DNA of 64,000 nucleotides. It comes from CALMEH01 sp031409875. GTDB taxonomy: Bacteria; Acidobacteriota; Blastocatellia; Pyrinomonadales; Pyrinomonadaceae. Each line of letters opens with the position of its first letter. Within the stretch, counting starts at the first letter, position 1. This document shows, piece by piece, positions 51,296-60,563 of this stretch. Location of the stretch: assembly GCA_031409875.1 (NCBI GenBank), contig JANNYB010000015.1, forward strand, positions 1 through 64,000, read 5' to 3'. The notes under the pieces were generated by a model. It worked only from the letters and a program-made list of their open reading frames with translations, was not told the DNA's origin and did no database searches. The translations under genes were made by a program, and so were the position numbers.

Positions 51296-51565
51296 TTAGC
51301 CGCAGATTAACGCGGATAACGCAGATTAAATCATTACTGAGCGGCACGGAAATTGATTGAGAAACGCGCTCGACTGATATTTGGCGTTTTTTCCGTGATT
51401 TCCGTGTTTTTCGTGGATAGAATTTATTATCTGTCCACGGAAAACACGAAAAGCACGGAAAAATACTGATAATTTGAGTAATCGGTGTGCCATATCAATT
51501 TCTATGCCGCTAATGAGATTAAATCAATAAAAAAATCTGCGTTATCCGCGTTAATCTGCGGCTAA
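51296..51565. repeat. Palindrome interrupted by MITE copy 3
   Basis: Left arm TTAGCCGCAGATTAACGCGG (51296-51327) and right arm, its inverse (51533-51565), were once adjacent; the MITE lies between them. In 51204-51593 no gene is seen. Confidence 0.88.
51323..51526. mobile_element. MITE copy 3 (51332-51517), nested, with 9-bp target duplication
   Basis: It begins CATTACTGAGCGG and ends GCCGCTAATG, a 3-base shorter form of the inverse. The flanks 51323-51331 and 51518-51526 are both AGATTAAAT, a perfect 9-bp duplication. The centre is a palindrome (TCCGTGTTTTTCGTGGATAG and inverse). It is more diverged than copies 1 and 2. Confidence 0.88.
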
Positions 51566-51593
51566 ATCTTTTCGCACAACTTAGTGTTGTTCT

Positions 51594-52355
51594 CTAAAAA
51601 TCTTCTTCGCTTAATGAACGCAAGCCTTGTTTTTCGGCGCGTTCGTTGTCGAGTTCGGTGAGAACATCGAGCAAGAAGTTGGTGTTGCTTGAAACAACAA
51701 TGACGACGTTGAATTCGTGGTCGGCGGTTGAAAATTCAAATGTTCCGCAGTTGAGTTCGATGACTTCGCGGAAAGCTGCCTTGCCGTTGTGCTGACCTGA
51801 TTCGGCATCAACAATTTTGCCTTCGTTGAACGAAACGCTTGCCAGATGCAAATCCGATTTTATCACGAGCAAACCCGTCATTTTTGAATTTTCGATAACT
51901 TGGACGGCATCGAAAATGCTGACATAAGCTAAATTTCCCGCAAAAGTTACGTCTGTTCTGACTTTTTGCGGCGACTTGTCGCGTGTTGCGGCAAAATCCG
52001 GTCGGCGAGCGCGGCGAATTGCATCCAAACCGGACGCAACCGAAATTCGCGGATCTAATAATTTTGCTTCCTGTAATCTATCGTAAGCCAAATCAAAATC
52101 TTCGCGCCCGATATACAAGCTCACGAGCGCAAGACATTGTTTCGCGGCTTCATCGCGGTTTTTCTGCGAAATACAGATTTCGCGCATCTTTTCACGCAAA
52201 GGAATCGAACGCGGACTGCGCTCCATTGATTCGCGCAACAAAGCAAACGCTTTTTCCGGCGAACGATATTTGACAAAAAGATCGGCATCGAGCAAAACCG
52301 ATTCCACCGAACCTTCCGAGAGCATAATGTCCGAATTGTCTAAAACTTGATTCAT
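51594..52355 (-). CDS. DUF4388-type protein with helical N-terminus
   Basis: The product has about 253 residues, with no signal peptide. The N-terminal half (about 15-125) is TPR-like (YRSPEKAFALLRESMERSPR, REDFDLAYDRLQEAKLLDP). The C-terminal half (about 140-250) resembles DUF4388: FAGNLAYVSIFDAVQVIENS, MTGLLVIKSDLHLASVSFNE, FSTADHEFNVVIVVSSNTNF. Such proteins are implicated in gliding or polarity in some Deltaproteobacteria; the role here is unknown. The start at 52355 has a plausible spacing to a purine-rich site. Confidence 0.8.
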   Translation of the reverse strand: MNQVLDNSDIMLSEGSVESVLLDADLFVKYRSPEKAFALLRESMERSPRSIPLREKMREICISQKNRDEAAKQCLALVSLYIGREDFDLAYDRLQEAKLLDPRISVASGLDAIRRARRPDFAATRDKSPQKVRTDVTFAGNLAYVSIFDAVQVIENSKMTGLLVIKSDLHLASVSFNEGKIVDAESGQHNGKAAFREVIELNCGTFEFSTADHEFNVVIVVSSNTNFLLDVLTELDNERAEKQGLRSLSEEDF

Positions 52356-52435
52356 ACTTTTGGCAGGAAAGAACAAAGATGTTCAACTATTATAAATTAA
52401 CACAAACCAAGCAGATTAGTCATCAAAAATTTAAA

Positions 52436-52598
52436 GGCTGGGAGCGCAGTGCTTCCAGCCTGCAAGATTGCAGAGCGTTTCGCGGAGCAATCTAACGACG
52501 TTTGCGTAAAAATCAACTTGATTTCTACTGCGACGCTTTTAGATTGTTGCGCGAAACGCTTCACAATCTTGCAGGCTGGAAGCACTGCGCTCCCAGCC
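52436..52598. repeat. Palindrome, GGCTGGGAGCGCAGTG family
   Basis: Arms GGCTGGGAGCGCAGTGCTTC and inverse pair over about 35 bp, with inner hairpins. It lies between the DUF4388 start and the TonB-receptor stop. Its layout matches the GACTGGAGCGCAAGCG family although the sequence differs. Confidence 0.85.
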
Positions 52599-52608
52599 GA
52601 AAACCAAA

Positions 52609-55600
52609 TTAGAAATCAAACCGCAAACCGAGTCTGATTTGTCTTTGGCGGAATGTTCTTTGAGGAGTTACGAAATTCGTGCCGTTGAAATCAATGAAAC
52701 CCGCACCGAAATTGAAAACCGCCGCGTTCAGAATGTTGTCAAACTGAATTACGGGGCGCAATTTCATACTTTCCGTCAATTTGAATTCTCTCGAAACACT
52801 TAAGTCGAAGGTGAAAAATCCCGGACCCGTTCCGGCATTTCGCGGAAGATTTCCGCCTCTCGAACCGATTGTCGGAAGCGCAAATTGATCAAACAAAGAT
52901 TGTGCAAAAGGACTGCCCGGCGGTGTCCAAACGATGTTTGAAACATCTCCGTTAAAATTCGGTCGGTCTGTTCCGACATCATCGAGATTGCGGTCGCTGC
53001 CGCCAACGCCGATGCTGAACGGTGCAGAGCTTCCGGCGCGAAACAGCGGCGAAAATCTCAATTTACCGAACCAATACGGCGTGTCGAAAATCCCCGAAAA
53101 CGCGATTCGATGCCGACGGTCTTGAATAGTTCGCGTATATTCGCTGTCAAAATCGCCGTTGACTTGCCCGTTTGCCGTGTTGTTCAAACCGTCATCTTTC
53201 GTCGAAGAAAGCGTGTAATTGAAACGCATACTGCCGCCGAAACCGCTGCCCCATTTGCGATAACGCGAGCGAACTTCGAGAATCAAACCTTGATAAAACG
53301 CTTTACCAATCGAGCCGATACGCGATTTTTCTTCAAAGTTTTGGTCAGGTCTGAAACGCGCAATCGCCGCCAAAGCAATGCCGAGTGCGCCGCCGACAGA
53401 GTTTGTCGTTGTATTTGCAACGGCGGTGCTGGGCGAAGTCGTTGTCGTGCTTGTCGTATTCAGATTGACAAAACAATCGGCTGTCGTTGTTGTCTGACAA
53501 GTTCCTGTGCCATTGGCGGTTGGTGTCGGCGCGGTGCTGTTTGCACTGCCTAAATAAAATCGGTATGTTCTGACAGTTCCGTTAGAGTTTGTAAAAGTAT
53601 ATGGCGTAGCCAACAAATAAGCTGTCCAATCCGCAAAACCGCTCGGCAAAACTGGCGCATTGATGTTTCGGTCGCGCCACAAACGAACTGTTTTATTCCA
53701 AGTGTAATTTGCCTCGAAAACCCAACCTTTGCCGATTTCTTTTTCAAAACCCAAGTTAAATTGATAACTTTCGGGAATTTTCAAATCCGCATCAACCGAG
53801 CGGAGCGGATTGCCCGCGCTTCCCGCATTGACGATAAATCCTGTATTGCTGTTGCAAGTCAGCGTCGTTACGATAGTTGCACAAGTTGCTGTAACGAGGT
53901 TTCGCAGTTCATCAATCGAAGCGTAAGAATTCGGGAATCTCGCGGCAATCGCTCTGAGAATCGGCTCTCTTCGCGGATCAGTTGCGCCCGTTCCGATAGC
54001 GTTTGTGTCAAAAGGCGTGCTTCCGTTGATATTTTGAATCGAATCGGCAACCGTGCGAAGCAGAGTGCGGTTGTAGAAAATGCCGCCGCCGAAACGAATG
54101 ACTGTGTTGCCTTTCTTAAACGGATCCCAAGCAATGCCGAACCGCGGACCGAAATTGTTGTTGTCGTCCACCGTCGTTTCGCGCTCGTAGCGAAGTCCGA
54201 GATTTAATGTCAGATTTTCTTTCAATTTGATTTCGTTATTGATAAAGAAGCCGTAATATGTGTTTTTAACATCCGAACCCGTGCCGAAATTCAAGCGGAA
54301 TCTCGATAGAGTGTTTGCTTGAAAGAATCCGATATTGGCGAAGTTAAATGTGCCTGTCGCATCAGATAATTCGGTTGCTTTTGAACGAATGTATTGAAAA
54401 TCGCCGCCGAATTTCATCGTTTGATTTCCGAAAACGTAAGTCAAAGTATTTTGAAATTGATAACGAGTTTCGCGGCGATTTTGCGGAAAAGTTTCGCTGT
54501 TTCCGCCCGAAGCCGTCGAATTTCCGACAATCAAAGTTTGGTTGCTGTTTGTTTCGGGGTTTCGATAACCGATTAAAACTACCGGCTCAAACGGCGTGTT
54601 GGTTTCAAAACGCGGTTCAAAAATCGAATATTGGAAACGGAATTGATTAACCAAACGCGCCGTAAAGAAATGATTATCGGTAAAATTTATCGCGTCCGTC
54701 GTCGCTTTTCGCGCTTGCAGTGCATCGTCCAAACGGGTTGTCGAAGCGGCAGTCGTGCGCTGATTATTTCGTCTGCCCATTTGATAGCCAATCGTAAAAT
54801 TATTTTTCGCGTTGATTACTTGGTCAAATTTTGCCGTAAAAATATGATTCACATTTGGTGTCGCATAAAGCGAAGTGTAAGGCAAAATCCCGACTGTCGG
54901 CGAACTGTTCAAATCAACACAACCGGTAACCGGAACATTTGTCGGACAAGTGCCGTTTGCTGTCGGAAGCGGATAATTCGGATTTGCGCCAACCGGCACC
55001 CAGGTATTGATAAATGTCGTGTCTTGCACGTTTAGGTATTCATACGCGACCGAAAAGAAAGTTTTGTTTCGTCCGTCGTAAATTTTCGGCAAAACAACCG
55101 GACCGCTCAAGGTAAATCCGGGATTGTATTCGGTCAGCGGCAAACGCGCAAAACCGCGACTGTTGTTATACCAAGTATTTGAATTCAAATTATCATCGCG
55201 GAAAAACATAAACACACGACCGCGAAATTTGTTCGTGCCGCTTCTGGTTCGCAAATTGATGCGTCCGCCCGAAGCGCGACCGTATTCAGCCGAAAACTGA
55301 TTCGTAATTACTTGAACTTCGTCAATTGATTCCAAAGACGGCTGAAAACGCACGTTTGCCGAGCGGTCATCGTTGTTGTCCAAACCGTCAATCGTAATAT
55401 TATTTGAATAAGAAACGCCGCCCGAAAGCGAAAAATTTCCTTGTTCGGCAGGCGCGGTAGAATTAGTTACATTGCGGTCATCCGACAAATCGCGTGTCGA
55501 AAGAGCTTCTTCGCTCGTTCCGCCCAAAGTCAAAACCAAATCTAACGGATTGCGCGAATTTGTCGGAATTTCCTGAATTTCGCGTTCGGTAATCGTGCCG

Positions 55601-56010
55601 CCGACAATTGTTCGGCTCGTGTCCACAACCGGCGCATTATCGCCGCCGATGGTTACGGTTTGTTCGACTTTAACGCCCGCAGGTGCAAGGGTGAAACTAA
55701 GCTGAACATTTTGTCCGCTGACTGTTACCAAATCCGTCTGTTCTTGTGCGCCGAAACCTGTCATCGAAACTTTAACGGTGTAAGTTCCCGGTTTGAGTTC
55801 GATAAACTTAAAACGCCCTTCGCTGTCCGTAACGGCGGTGCGTTCGGCTCCGGTGGCGATAAGTTTTGCCACGACGCTTGCGCCGACAATCGGCGCGTTA
55901 TTTGTGTCGGAAATTTTTCCGTTAATGGTTACTTCGTCGAGGTCTTGTGCAAACACGGCGCAAACCGACATTGATAAAATTAAGATAAAATACGAGAATC
56001 TTTTAATCAT
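52609..56010 (-). CDS. TonB-dependent receptor with carboxypeptidase-regulatory N-domain
   Basis: An outer-membrane TonB-dependent transporter, about 1133 residues. A signal peptide (MIKRFSYFILILSMSVCAVF) is followed by a CarboxypepD_reg domain (about 28-110; INGKISDTNNAPIVGASVVA, FKFIELKPGTYTVKVSMTGF), a plug with NITIDGLDNNDDRSANVRFQ and YGRASGGRINLRTRSGTNKF, and a long beta-barrel ending in Phe (RLGLRFDF). These OmpA-like-repeat receptors are abundant in Acidobacteriota and often take up glycans. It is divergent from xylGHF, so the substrate may be a xylose-containing oligosaccharide (inference). Confidence 0.93.
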   Translation of the reverse strand: MIKRFSYFILILSMSVCAVFAQDLDEVTINGKISDTNNAPIVGASVVAKLIATGAERTAVTDSEGRFKFIELKPGTYTVKVSMTGFGAQEQTDLVTVSGQNVQLSFTLAPAGVKVEQTVTIGGDNAPVVDTSRTIVGGTITEREIQEIPTNSRNPLDLVLTLGGTSEEALSTRDLSDDRNVTNSTAPAEQGNFSLSGGVSYSNNITIDGLDNNDDRSANVRFQPSLESIDEVQVITNQFSAEYGRASGGRINLRTRSGTNKFRGRVFMFFRDDNLNSNTWYNNSRGFARLPLTEYNPGFTLSGPVVLPKIYDGRNKTFFSVAYEYLNVQDTTFINTWVPVGANPNYPLPTANGTCPTNVPVTGCVDLNSSPTVGILPYTSLYATPNVNHIFTAKFDQVINAKNNFTIGYQMGRRNNQRTTAASTTRLDDALQARKATTDAINFTDNHFFTARLVNQFRFQYSIFEPRFETNTPFEPVVLIGYRNPETNSNQTLIVGNSTASGGNSETFPQNRRETRYQFQNTLTYVFGNQTMKFGGDFQYIRSKATELSDATGTFNFANIGFFQANTLSRFRLNFGTGSDVKNTYYGFFINNEIKLKENLTLNLGLRYERETTVDDNNNFGPRFGIAWDPFKKGNTVIRFGGGIFYNRTLLRTVADSIQNINGSTPFDTNAIGTGATDPRREPILRAIAARFPNSYASIDELRNLVTATCATIVTTLTCNSNTGFIVNAGSAGNPLRSVDADLKIPESYQFNLGFEKEIGKGWVFEANYTWNKTVRLWRDRNINAPVLPSGFADWTAYLLATPYTFTNSNGTVRTYRFYLGSANSTAPTPTANGTGTCQTTTTADCFVNLNTTSTTTTSPSTAVANTTTNSVGGALGIALAAIARFRPDQNFEEKSRIGSIGKAFYQGLILEVRSRYRKWGSGFGGSMRFNYTLSSTKDDGLNNTANGQVNGDFDSEYTRTIQDRRHRIAFSGIFDTPYWFGKLRFSPLFRAGSSAPFSIGVGGSDRNLDDVGTDRPNFNGDVSNIVWTPPGSPFAQSLFDQFALPTIGSRGGNLPRNAGTGPGFFTFDLSVSREFKLTESMKLRPVIQFDNILNAAVFNFGAGFIDFNGTNFVTPQRTFRQRQIRLGLRFDF

Positions 56011-56169
56011 ACTCTTCAATAAAAAACTCCAAAATGTAAATTTGAAACAAGTTATTTTCTGTCATAACCGTCCGAAAAGCAAGAAGCGAAATTGCCCTTT
56101 CTGATTGATTTTGTGTTAAATTGTTATAACGATTTTCCAAAGACATCTCCAAAACACTTTTTTTTCAAT

Positions 56170-57696
56170 ATGACTTTACTGCTCGAAATGCAGCAAATTA
56201 CAAAAGAATTTCCCGGCGTTAAGGCTTTGGACGGCGTTACTTTTGATCTTTCCGCCGGAGAATTTCACGCGCTTGTCGGCGAAAACGGCGCGGGAAAATC
56301 AACGCTGATGAAAGTTCTTTCGGGCGTTTATCCGTTTGGAGATTACAGCGGCGAAATTGTTGTTGACGGAAAAACTCAGCAATTTAAAACTATCCGCGAT
56401 GCCGAAAATTCGGGCGTGGCAATTATTTTTCAAGAACTTTCTCTGGTCAAAGAACTAACCGTCGGCGAAAATATTTTTCTCGGCAAAGAACCTTCAAAAT
56501 TCGGCGTGATAAATTGGTCTGAACTTTATCAAAAAGCGTCTAAACTGTTGAAAGATTTACATTTACCGATTGATCCGCGAACGCCTGTCGGCAATTTGGG
56601 AATCGGACAGCAACAACTTGTCGAAATCGCCAAAGCACTTTCGCAAGACGCGAAAATTTTAGTTTTAGATGAACCGACTGCCGCTTTGACCGAATCGGAA
56701 GTCGAAACGCTTTTTACGATTTTGCGAAAGTTGAAATCGCGCGGCGTTGGAATGATTTATATTTCGCACAAATTGGACGAAGTTTTTGAAATGGCAGATA
56801 AAATCACGGTTTTGCGCGACGGAAAAACCGTCGGAACTTCGCTTGCAAAAGATTTGACGAAAAATAAAGTCATCGCGCTGATGGTCGGGCGCGAAGTCGG
56901 CGATATTTTCCCGAAACGAGCGCACGAATTCGGCGAAACTGTTTTGGAAATTAAAAACTTAAACGCTTTCGATTTTGATAATCCCAATAAAAAACTCGTT
57001 GATAATGTTTCGTTTTCCGTCAGAAAAGGCGAAGTTTTAGGAATTGCCGGATTGATGGGCGCAGGTCGTTCGGAACTTTTAATGACGATTTTCGGCGCGT
57101 GGCAAGGTAAAACTTCGGGCGAAATTTTTGTCGAAAACGAAAAAACTTCAATAAATTCGCCGTCGGACGCAATCAAAAACGGCATCGGATTTGTTACGGA
57201 AGACCGCAAGCGTTTCGGTTTGATTTTGGAACAAACGATTTTAGACAATTCGACGCTTGCCGGATTGAAACGAATTTCAGGCACATTTTTGACAAATTTC
57301 GGGCGCGAAACTGTTGCGGTTAAAAAAGTTATGTCGTCATTGCGCGTCAAAGCAAATTCGCCGATGACGATTGCCGGAACGCTTTCGGGCGGAAATCAGC
57401 AAAAAGTCGTGCTGGGAAAATGGCTTTTGACGAATCCGAAAGTTTTATTTTTAGACGAACCGACACGCGGCATTGATGTCGGCGCAAAGCAAGAAATCTA
57501 CGCCGAAATAAATAAATTAGCCAAAGAAGGTTTGGCAATCGTAATGGTTTCATCGGAATTGCCCGAAGTTCTCGGCTTATCGGACAGAGTTTTAGTCTTG
57601 CACGAAGGCAATCTGACGGGCGAATTTTCGCGCACCGAAGCCACGCCCGAAAAAGTGATGGTCGCGGCAACCGGCGAACAGAAAGTAATGGTTTAG
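56170..57696 (+). CDS. xylG: D-xylose ABC transporter ATP-binding protein XylG
   Basis: A sugar ABC transporter with two ATP-binding cassettes (508 residues): first Walker A ALVGENGAGKSTLMK, signature LGIGQQQLVEIAKAL, Walker B ILVLDEPTAAL; second cassette with LSGGNQQKVVLGKW and VLFLDEPTRGID. The layout and the downstream xylH and xylF identify the xylose system rather than ribose or galactose. ATG at 56170 was chosen over a longer frame that lacks the family N-terminus. First gene of xylGHF. Confidence 0.93.
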   Translation: MTLLLEMQQITKEFPGVKALDGVTFDLSAGEFHALVGENGAGKSTLMKVLSGVYPFGDYSGEIVVDGKTQQFKTIRDAENSGVAIIFQELSLVKELTVGENIFLGKEPSKFGVINWSELYQKASKLLKDLHLPIDPRTPVGNLGIGQQQLVEIAKALSQDAKILVLDEPTAALTESEVETLFTILRKLKSRGVGMIYISHKLDEVFEMADKITVLRDGKTVGTSLAKDLTKNKVIALMVGREVGDIFPKRAHEFGETVLEIKNLNAFDFDNPNKKLVDNVSFSVRKGEVLGIAGLMGAGRSELLMTIFGAWQGKTSGEIFVENEKTSINSPSDAIKNGIGFVTEDRKRFGLILEQTILDNSTLAGLKRISGTFLTNFGRETVAVKKVMSSLRVKANSPMTIAGTLSGGNQQKVVLGKWLLTNPKVLFLDEPTRGIDVGAKQEIYAEINKLAKEGLAIVMVSSELPEVLGLSDRVLVLHEGNLTGEFSRTEATPEKVMVAATGEQKVMV

Positions 57697-57705
57697 TAAC
57701 AAATA

Positions 57706-58926
57706 ATGAGTGAAACAACAGAAAAATCAGGCTTTAAGATAGAAACTTCGTCGCTTCGCGCATACACGATGCTTGGCGCGATGATTTTGATTTGGATTTT
57801 TTTCCATTATGCAACGGCGGAAAATACGCCGGCTTTTTCCGAATTTGGCACACATTTTCGGTATTTTTTTAGTTTTGCGTGGATTGGCGACGGAGTTTTT
57901 CTAACGCCGGGGAATCTTTCAAATCTGATGTTGCAGATGTCGGTTACGGGCATTTTGGCGGTTGGAATGTTGATGGTTATTGTGTCGGGCAACATTGATT
58001 TGTCGGTCGGTTCGGTTTTGGGTTTGGCGGGCGGAATTGCGACAATTTTGATAACCAATCAAGATTACGGATTGATTCCGGCATTTGCAGTCGCAATTAT
58101 TATCGCCGTTTTGATTGGAGCTTTTCACGGATTTTTGACGGCATATTTCAATATTCCGGCGTTTATCGTAACGCTTGGCGGATTGTTGGCGTGGCGCGGC
58201 GCGATAAAAGGCATTTCAAATTCGCAAACTATTCCGGTTGCTGACGAAACTTTCAAACTCATCGGAAAAGGAAATATGACGCTTGCTTCGGGCTGGATTT
58301 TGGCGGCAATCGGCATCGCGTTTTTGATATTTTTTGCTTACAGACGCGCTCAATCACAGAAAACTTACGGACTCGGCGAAGCAAATGTCGGCGGTGAATT
58401 GTTAAAATCAATTCTTCCGATTGGCGTAATTATTAGCTTTATTTATGTGATGAATGCGGCAAACGGCGTTCCGTTGCCGGTTTTGATTTTTCTAATCGTC
58501 GCGCTGTTTGGAACTTTTATCACCAATTCGACGACGTTTGGACGTTATCTTTACGCCATCGGCGGCAATTCGGACGCGGCGCGACTTTCGGGCATCAATA
58601 CGAAAATGAATATCCTGAAAGTCTATGCTTTGCTCGGACTTTTGATTGGTGTGGCGGCGATAATTTCTACGGCGCGACAAGGAAACGCTTTGCCAAACGC
58701 CGGAGTTTCTAAGGAATTGGACGCGATTGCCGCGTGTGTTATCGGCGGCGCGAGTTTGATGGGCGGACGCGGAACGATTTTCGGCGCGTGTCTTGGCGCG
58801 TTGATTATGGCGAGTTTGGACAACGGAATGTCGCTGCTCAACGTCCGCGATTTTATGCAGGAACTAATCAAAGGCACGATTTTGGTTGCCGCCGTCGGAA
58901 TTGATATGATTGGAAAGAAATCTTAA
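57706..58926 (+). CDS. xylH: D-xylose ABC transporter permease XylH
   Basis: Inner-membrane permease, 406 residues with about 10-12 hydrophobic segments. The family motif SGNIDLSVGSVLGLAGGIA (in about 90-110) and IGGASLMGGRGTIFG near the end (about 345-360) are typical of BPD_transp_2 sugar permeases. It starts 9 bases after xylG. A palindrome follows before xylF. Confidence 0.93.
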   Translation: MSETTEKSGFKIETSSLRAYTMLGAMILIWIFFHYATAENTPAFSEFGTHFRYFFSFAWIGDGVFLTPGNLSNLMLQMSVTGILAVGMLMVIVSGNIDLSVGSVLGLAGGIATILITNQDYGLIPAFAVAIIIAVLIGAFHGFLTAYFNIPAFIVTLGGLLAWRGAIKGISNSQTIPVADETFKLIGKGNMTLASGWILAAIGIAFLIFFAYRRAQSQKTYGLGEANVGGELLKSILPIGVIISFIYVMNAANGVPLPVLIFLIVALFGTFITNSTTFGRYLYAIGGNSDAARLSGINTKMNILKVYALLGLLIGVAAIISTARQGNALPNAGVSKELDAIAACVIGGASLMGGRGTIFGACLGALIMASLDNGMSLLNVRDFMQELIKGTILVAAVGIDMIGKKS

Positions 58927-58940
58927 ATACAAATGAAGAC

Positions 58941-59027
58941 TTTGCCTGCGAAACATACGAAAAAACCGAAAATTAAAACAAAAGAATTTCTTCTTTTCGT
59001 TTCTTTCGTATGTTTCGCAGGCAAAAA
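58941..59027. repeat. Palindrome with CGAAACATACG-type arms between xylH and xylF
   Basis: Arms TTTGCCTGCGAAACATACG and inverse. It lies within the gap between xylH and xylF; because of it, a longer start for xylF at 58933 is unlikely. It could reduce or raise xylF expression relative to xylGH. Confidence 0.82.
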
Positions 59028-59043
59028 ATTAGGAGAGAATTTA

Positions 59044-60126
59044 ATGCGAATAAAATTATTGGTGTTTTTGGCGTTTGCCATATTGATTTCGGCGTGTGTG
59101 CAATCGCCGCAAGGCACAAACAATTCGGTGCAGACGAATGCGCCACGCGACCCGAATAAAAAAATAAAAATCGGTTTTTCGATGGCGACTGTCAAAGAAG
59201 AACGCTGGCAACGCGACCACGATGCTTTTGAGGCGCATTGCAAAAAACTGAATGTCGAATGCGTCATTCCGGTTGCCGACAATAAAGAAGATAAACAGGC
59301 AAACGATGTCGAAAATCTGCTGACACAAAACATTGATGTCTTGGTTATTGCGCCGCAAAATGCTACGCAAGCAAAGGATTTTGTTGACAAAGCAAAAGCC
59401 AAAGGCATTCCGGTTATCAGCTATGATCGTTTGATAAATTCCGACAAAATTGACCTTTATATTTCGCATCAAGTTCCGGTTATCGGCAAAAAAATCGCCG
59501 AATATGCTTTGCAAAAAGTGCCGGAAGGAAATTATATGATGGTTTATGGCGCGTCAACCGACAACAACGCCGTGATTATGAAAAAGGAACAACTCGCCAT
59601 TTTGCAACCGGCAATTGACAGCAAAAAAATCAAAATCGTGGCTGATCCGTTTATTCCCGATTGGAATCCTGAAGAAGCCTTGAAAATGGCGGAAAACGCG
59701 CTGACACAAAATAGCGACAACATTCAGGCGTTTGTCGTTTCCAATGATGGAATGGCTGGCGGCGTGGTTTCCGCGCTCGAAAAGAAAGGTTTGGCGGGCA
59801 AAATTATTGTTACCGGACAAGACGCGCAAATAGACGCTTTGCAGAGAATTGCCGAAGGAAAGCAATCAATGACCGTCTATAAACCGATTATTCCGTTGGC
59901 GAATGCGGCAGTCGAAGCCGCAATAAAACTTGCGAAAAAAGAACCTTTAACCGGAACGACAATGTTCAAAAACGACGCTATCGGCAAAGACGTGGTGGCG
60001 ATTTTGCTCGAAGTTACAACCGTTGACAAAGACAATCTGATAGACACCGTCATCAAAGACGGCTACGCCAAATTTGAAGACGTTTATAAAAATGTTCCGG
60101 CTGATAAACGTCCGGCGCAGAAGTAA
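59044..60126 (+). CDS. xylF: D-xylose-binding lipoprotein XylF
   Basis: Periplasmic-binding protein family 1, about 360 residues. Lipoprotein signal (FLAFAILISACVQS) suggests a membrane-anchored receptor, unlike soluble E. coli XylF. The core matches XylF closely: KIGFSMATVKEERWQRDHDA, VLVIAPQNATQAKDFVDKAK, GNYMMVYGASTDNNAVIMKK, NALTQNSDNIQAFVVSNDGM, and ITGQDAQIDALQRIAEGKQS-type end (VTGQDAQIDAL). ATG at 59044 has an AGGAG site. Third gene of xylGHF. Confidence 0.93.
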   Translation: MRIKLLVFLAFAILISACVQSPQGTNNSVQTNAPRDPNKKIKIGFSMATVKEERWQRDHDAFEAHCKKLNVECVIPVADNKEDKQANDVENLLTQNIDVLVIAPQNATQAKDFVDKAKAKGIPVISYDRLINSDKIDLYISHQVPVIGKKIAEYALQKVPEGNYMMVYGASTDNNAVIMKKEQLAILQPAIDSKKIKIVADPFIPDWNPEEALKMAENALTQNSDNIQAFVVSNDGMAGGVVSALEKKGLAGKIIVTGQDAQIDALQRIAEGKQSMTVYKPIIPLANAAVEAAIKLAKKEPLTGTTMFKNDAIGKDVVAILLEVTTVDKDNLIDTVIKDGYAKFEDVYKNVPADKRPAQK

Positions 60127-60135
60127 ATTTTGGTA

Positions 60136-60219
60136 AAAGTTTTGAGTCCCTGCTTTAGCAGGCAACCGCCGCGCTTCGCTGGCGGAAAAGCCGTCTAAAG
60201 ACGGGACTCAAAACTTTTT
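60136..60219. repeat. Palindrome, GAGTCCC family, after xylF
   Basis: Arms AAAGTTTTGAGTCCCTGCTT and inverse (with changes), with an inner CCGCC/GGCGG hairpin. It is the third member of the family at 5585 and 21589 and a probable xylF terminator. Confidence 0.85.
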
Positions 60220-60258
60220 TAATTTATTTGCCCAAAATTATCGTTTCATATTAAACTT

Positions 60259-60278
60259 TAGCTAGACTAGCCAAGCTA
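60259..60278. promoter_or_regulatory. Candidate autoregulatory operator of the toxin-antitoxin pair
   Basis: Imperfect 20-bp palindrome TAGCTAGACTAGCCAAGCTA with a central CTAG, 12 bases before the antitoxin ATG. Phd/YefM antitoxins usually bind such sites near their own promoter; binding here is inference. Confidence 0.45.
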
Positions 60279-60290
60279 GAAACAAACGCT

Positions 60291-60563
60291 ATGAGAACAA
60301 TTTCAACATTTGAAGCCAAAAACAAACTGAGCGAAGTAATTGCCCTGGCAGAACGCGGCGAACCGCAGATAATCACGAAAAACGGCAAGGAAACGGCAGT
60401 CGTTATTTCTTACAAAGAATTTCAGCGATTGACGGCGAAAAAGGAAACTTTGAGCGAATTTTTGCTTAACAGTCCTTTGTGCGGTGATGACGGGATTGAT
60501 TTAACGCGCTCGAAAGATACAGGGCGCGAAACTATTGATTTCAACAGCGAGGAATATTTATGA
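60291..60563 (+). CDS. Phd/YefM-family antitoxin
   Basis: Antitoxin and repressor of a type II toxin-antitoxin system, 90 residues. The N-terminus MRTISTFEAKNKLSEVIALA then ERGEPQIITKNGKETAVVIS has the Phd/YefM DNA-binding fold pattern; the C-terminal 35 residues are acidic and flexible, as in the toxin-neutralising tail. The stop overlaps the toxin ATG by 4 bases, so the two are translationally coupled. Confidence 0.92.
   Translation: MRTISTFEAKNKLSEVIALAERGEPQIITKNGKETAVVISYKEFQRLTAKKETLSEFLLNSPLCGDDGIDLTRSKDTGRETIDFNSEEYL

Noticed and set aside
56040..56169. Catabolite-type operator between the TonB receptor and xylG (GTTATAAC)
   Set aside because: Only an 8-bp palindrome without the usual central CG of LacI-family sites; too short to support a call.
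58933..59043. Longer start of XylF at 58933
   Set aside because: The extension is encoded by a palindrome; ATG at 59044 has AGGAG and gives a proper lipoprotein signal.
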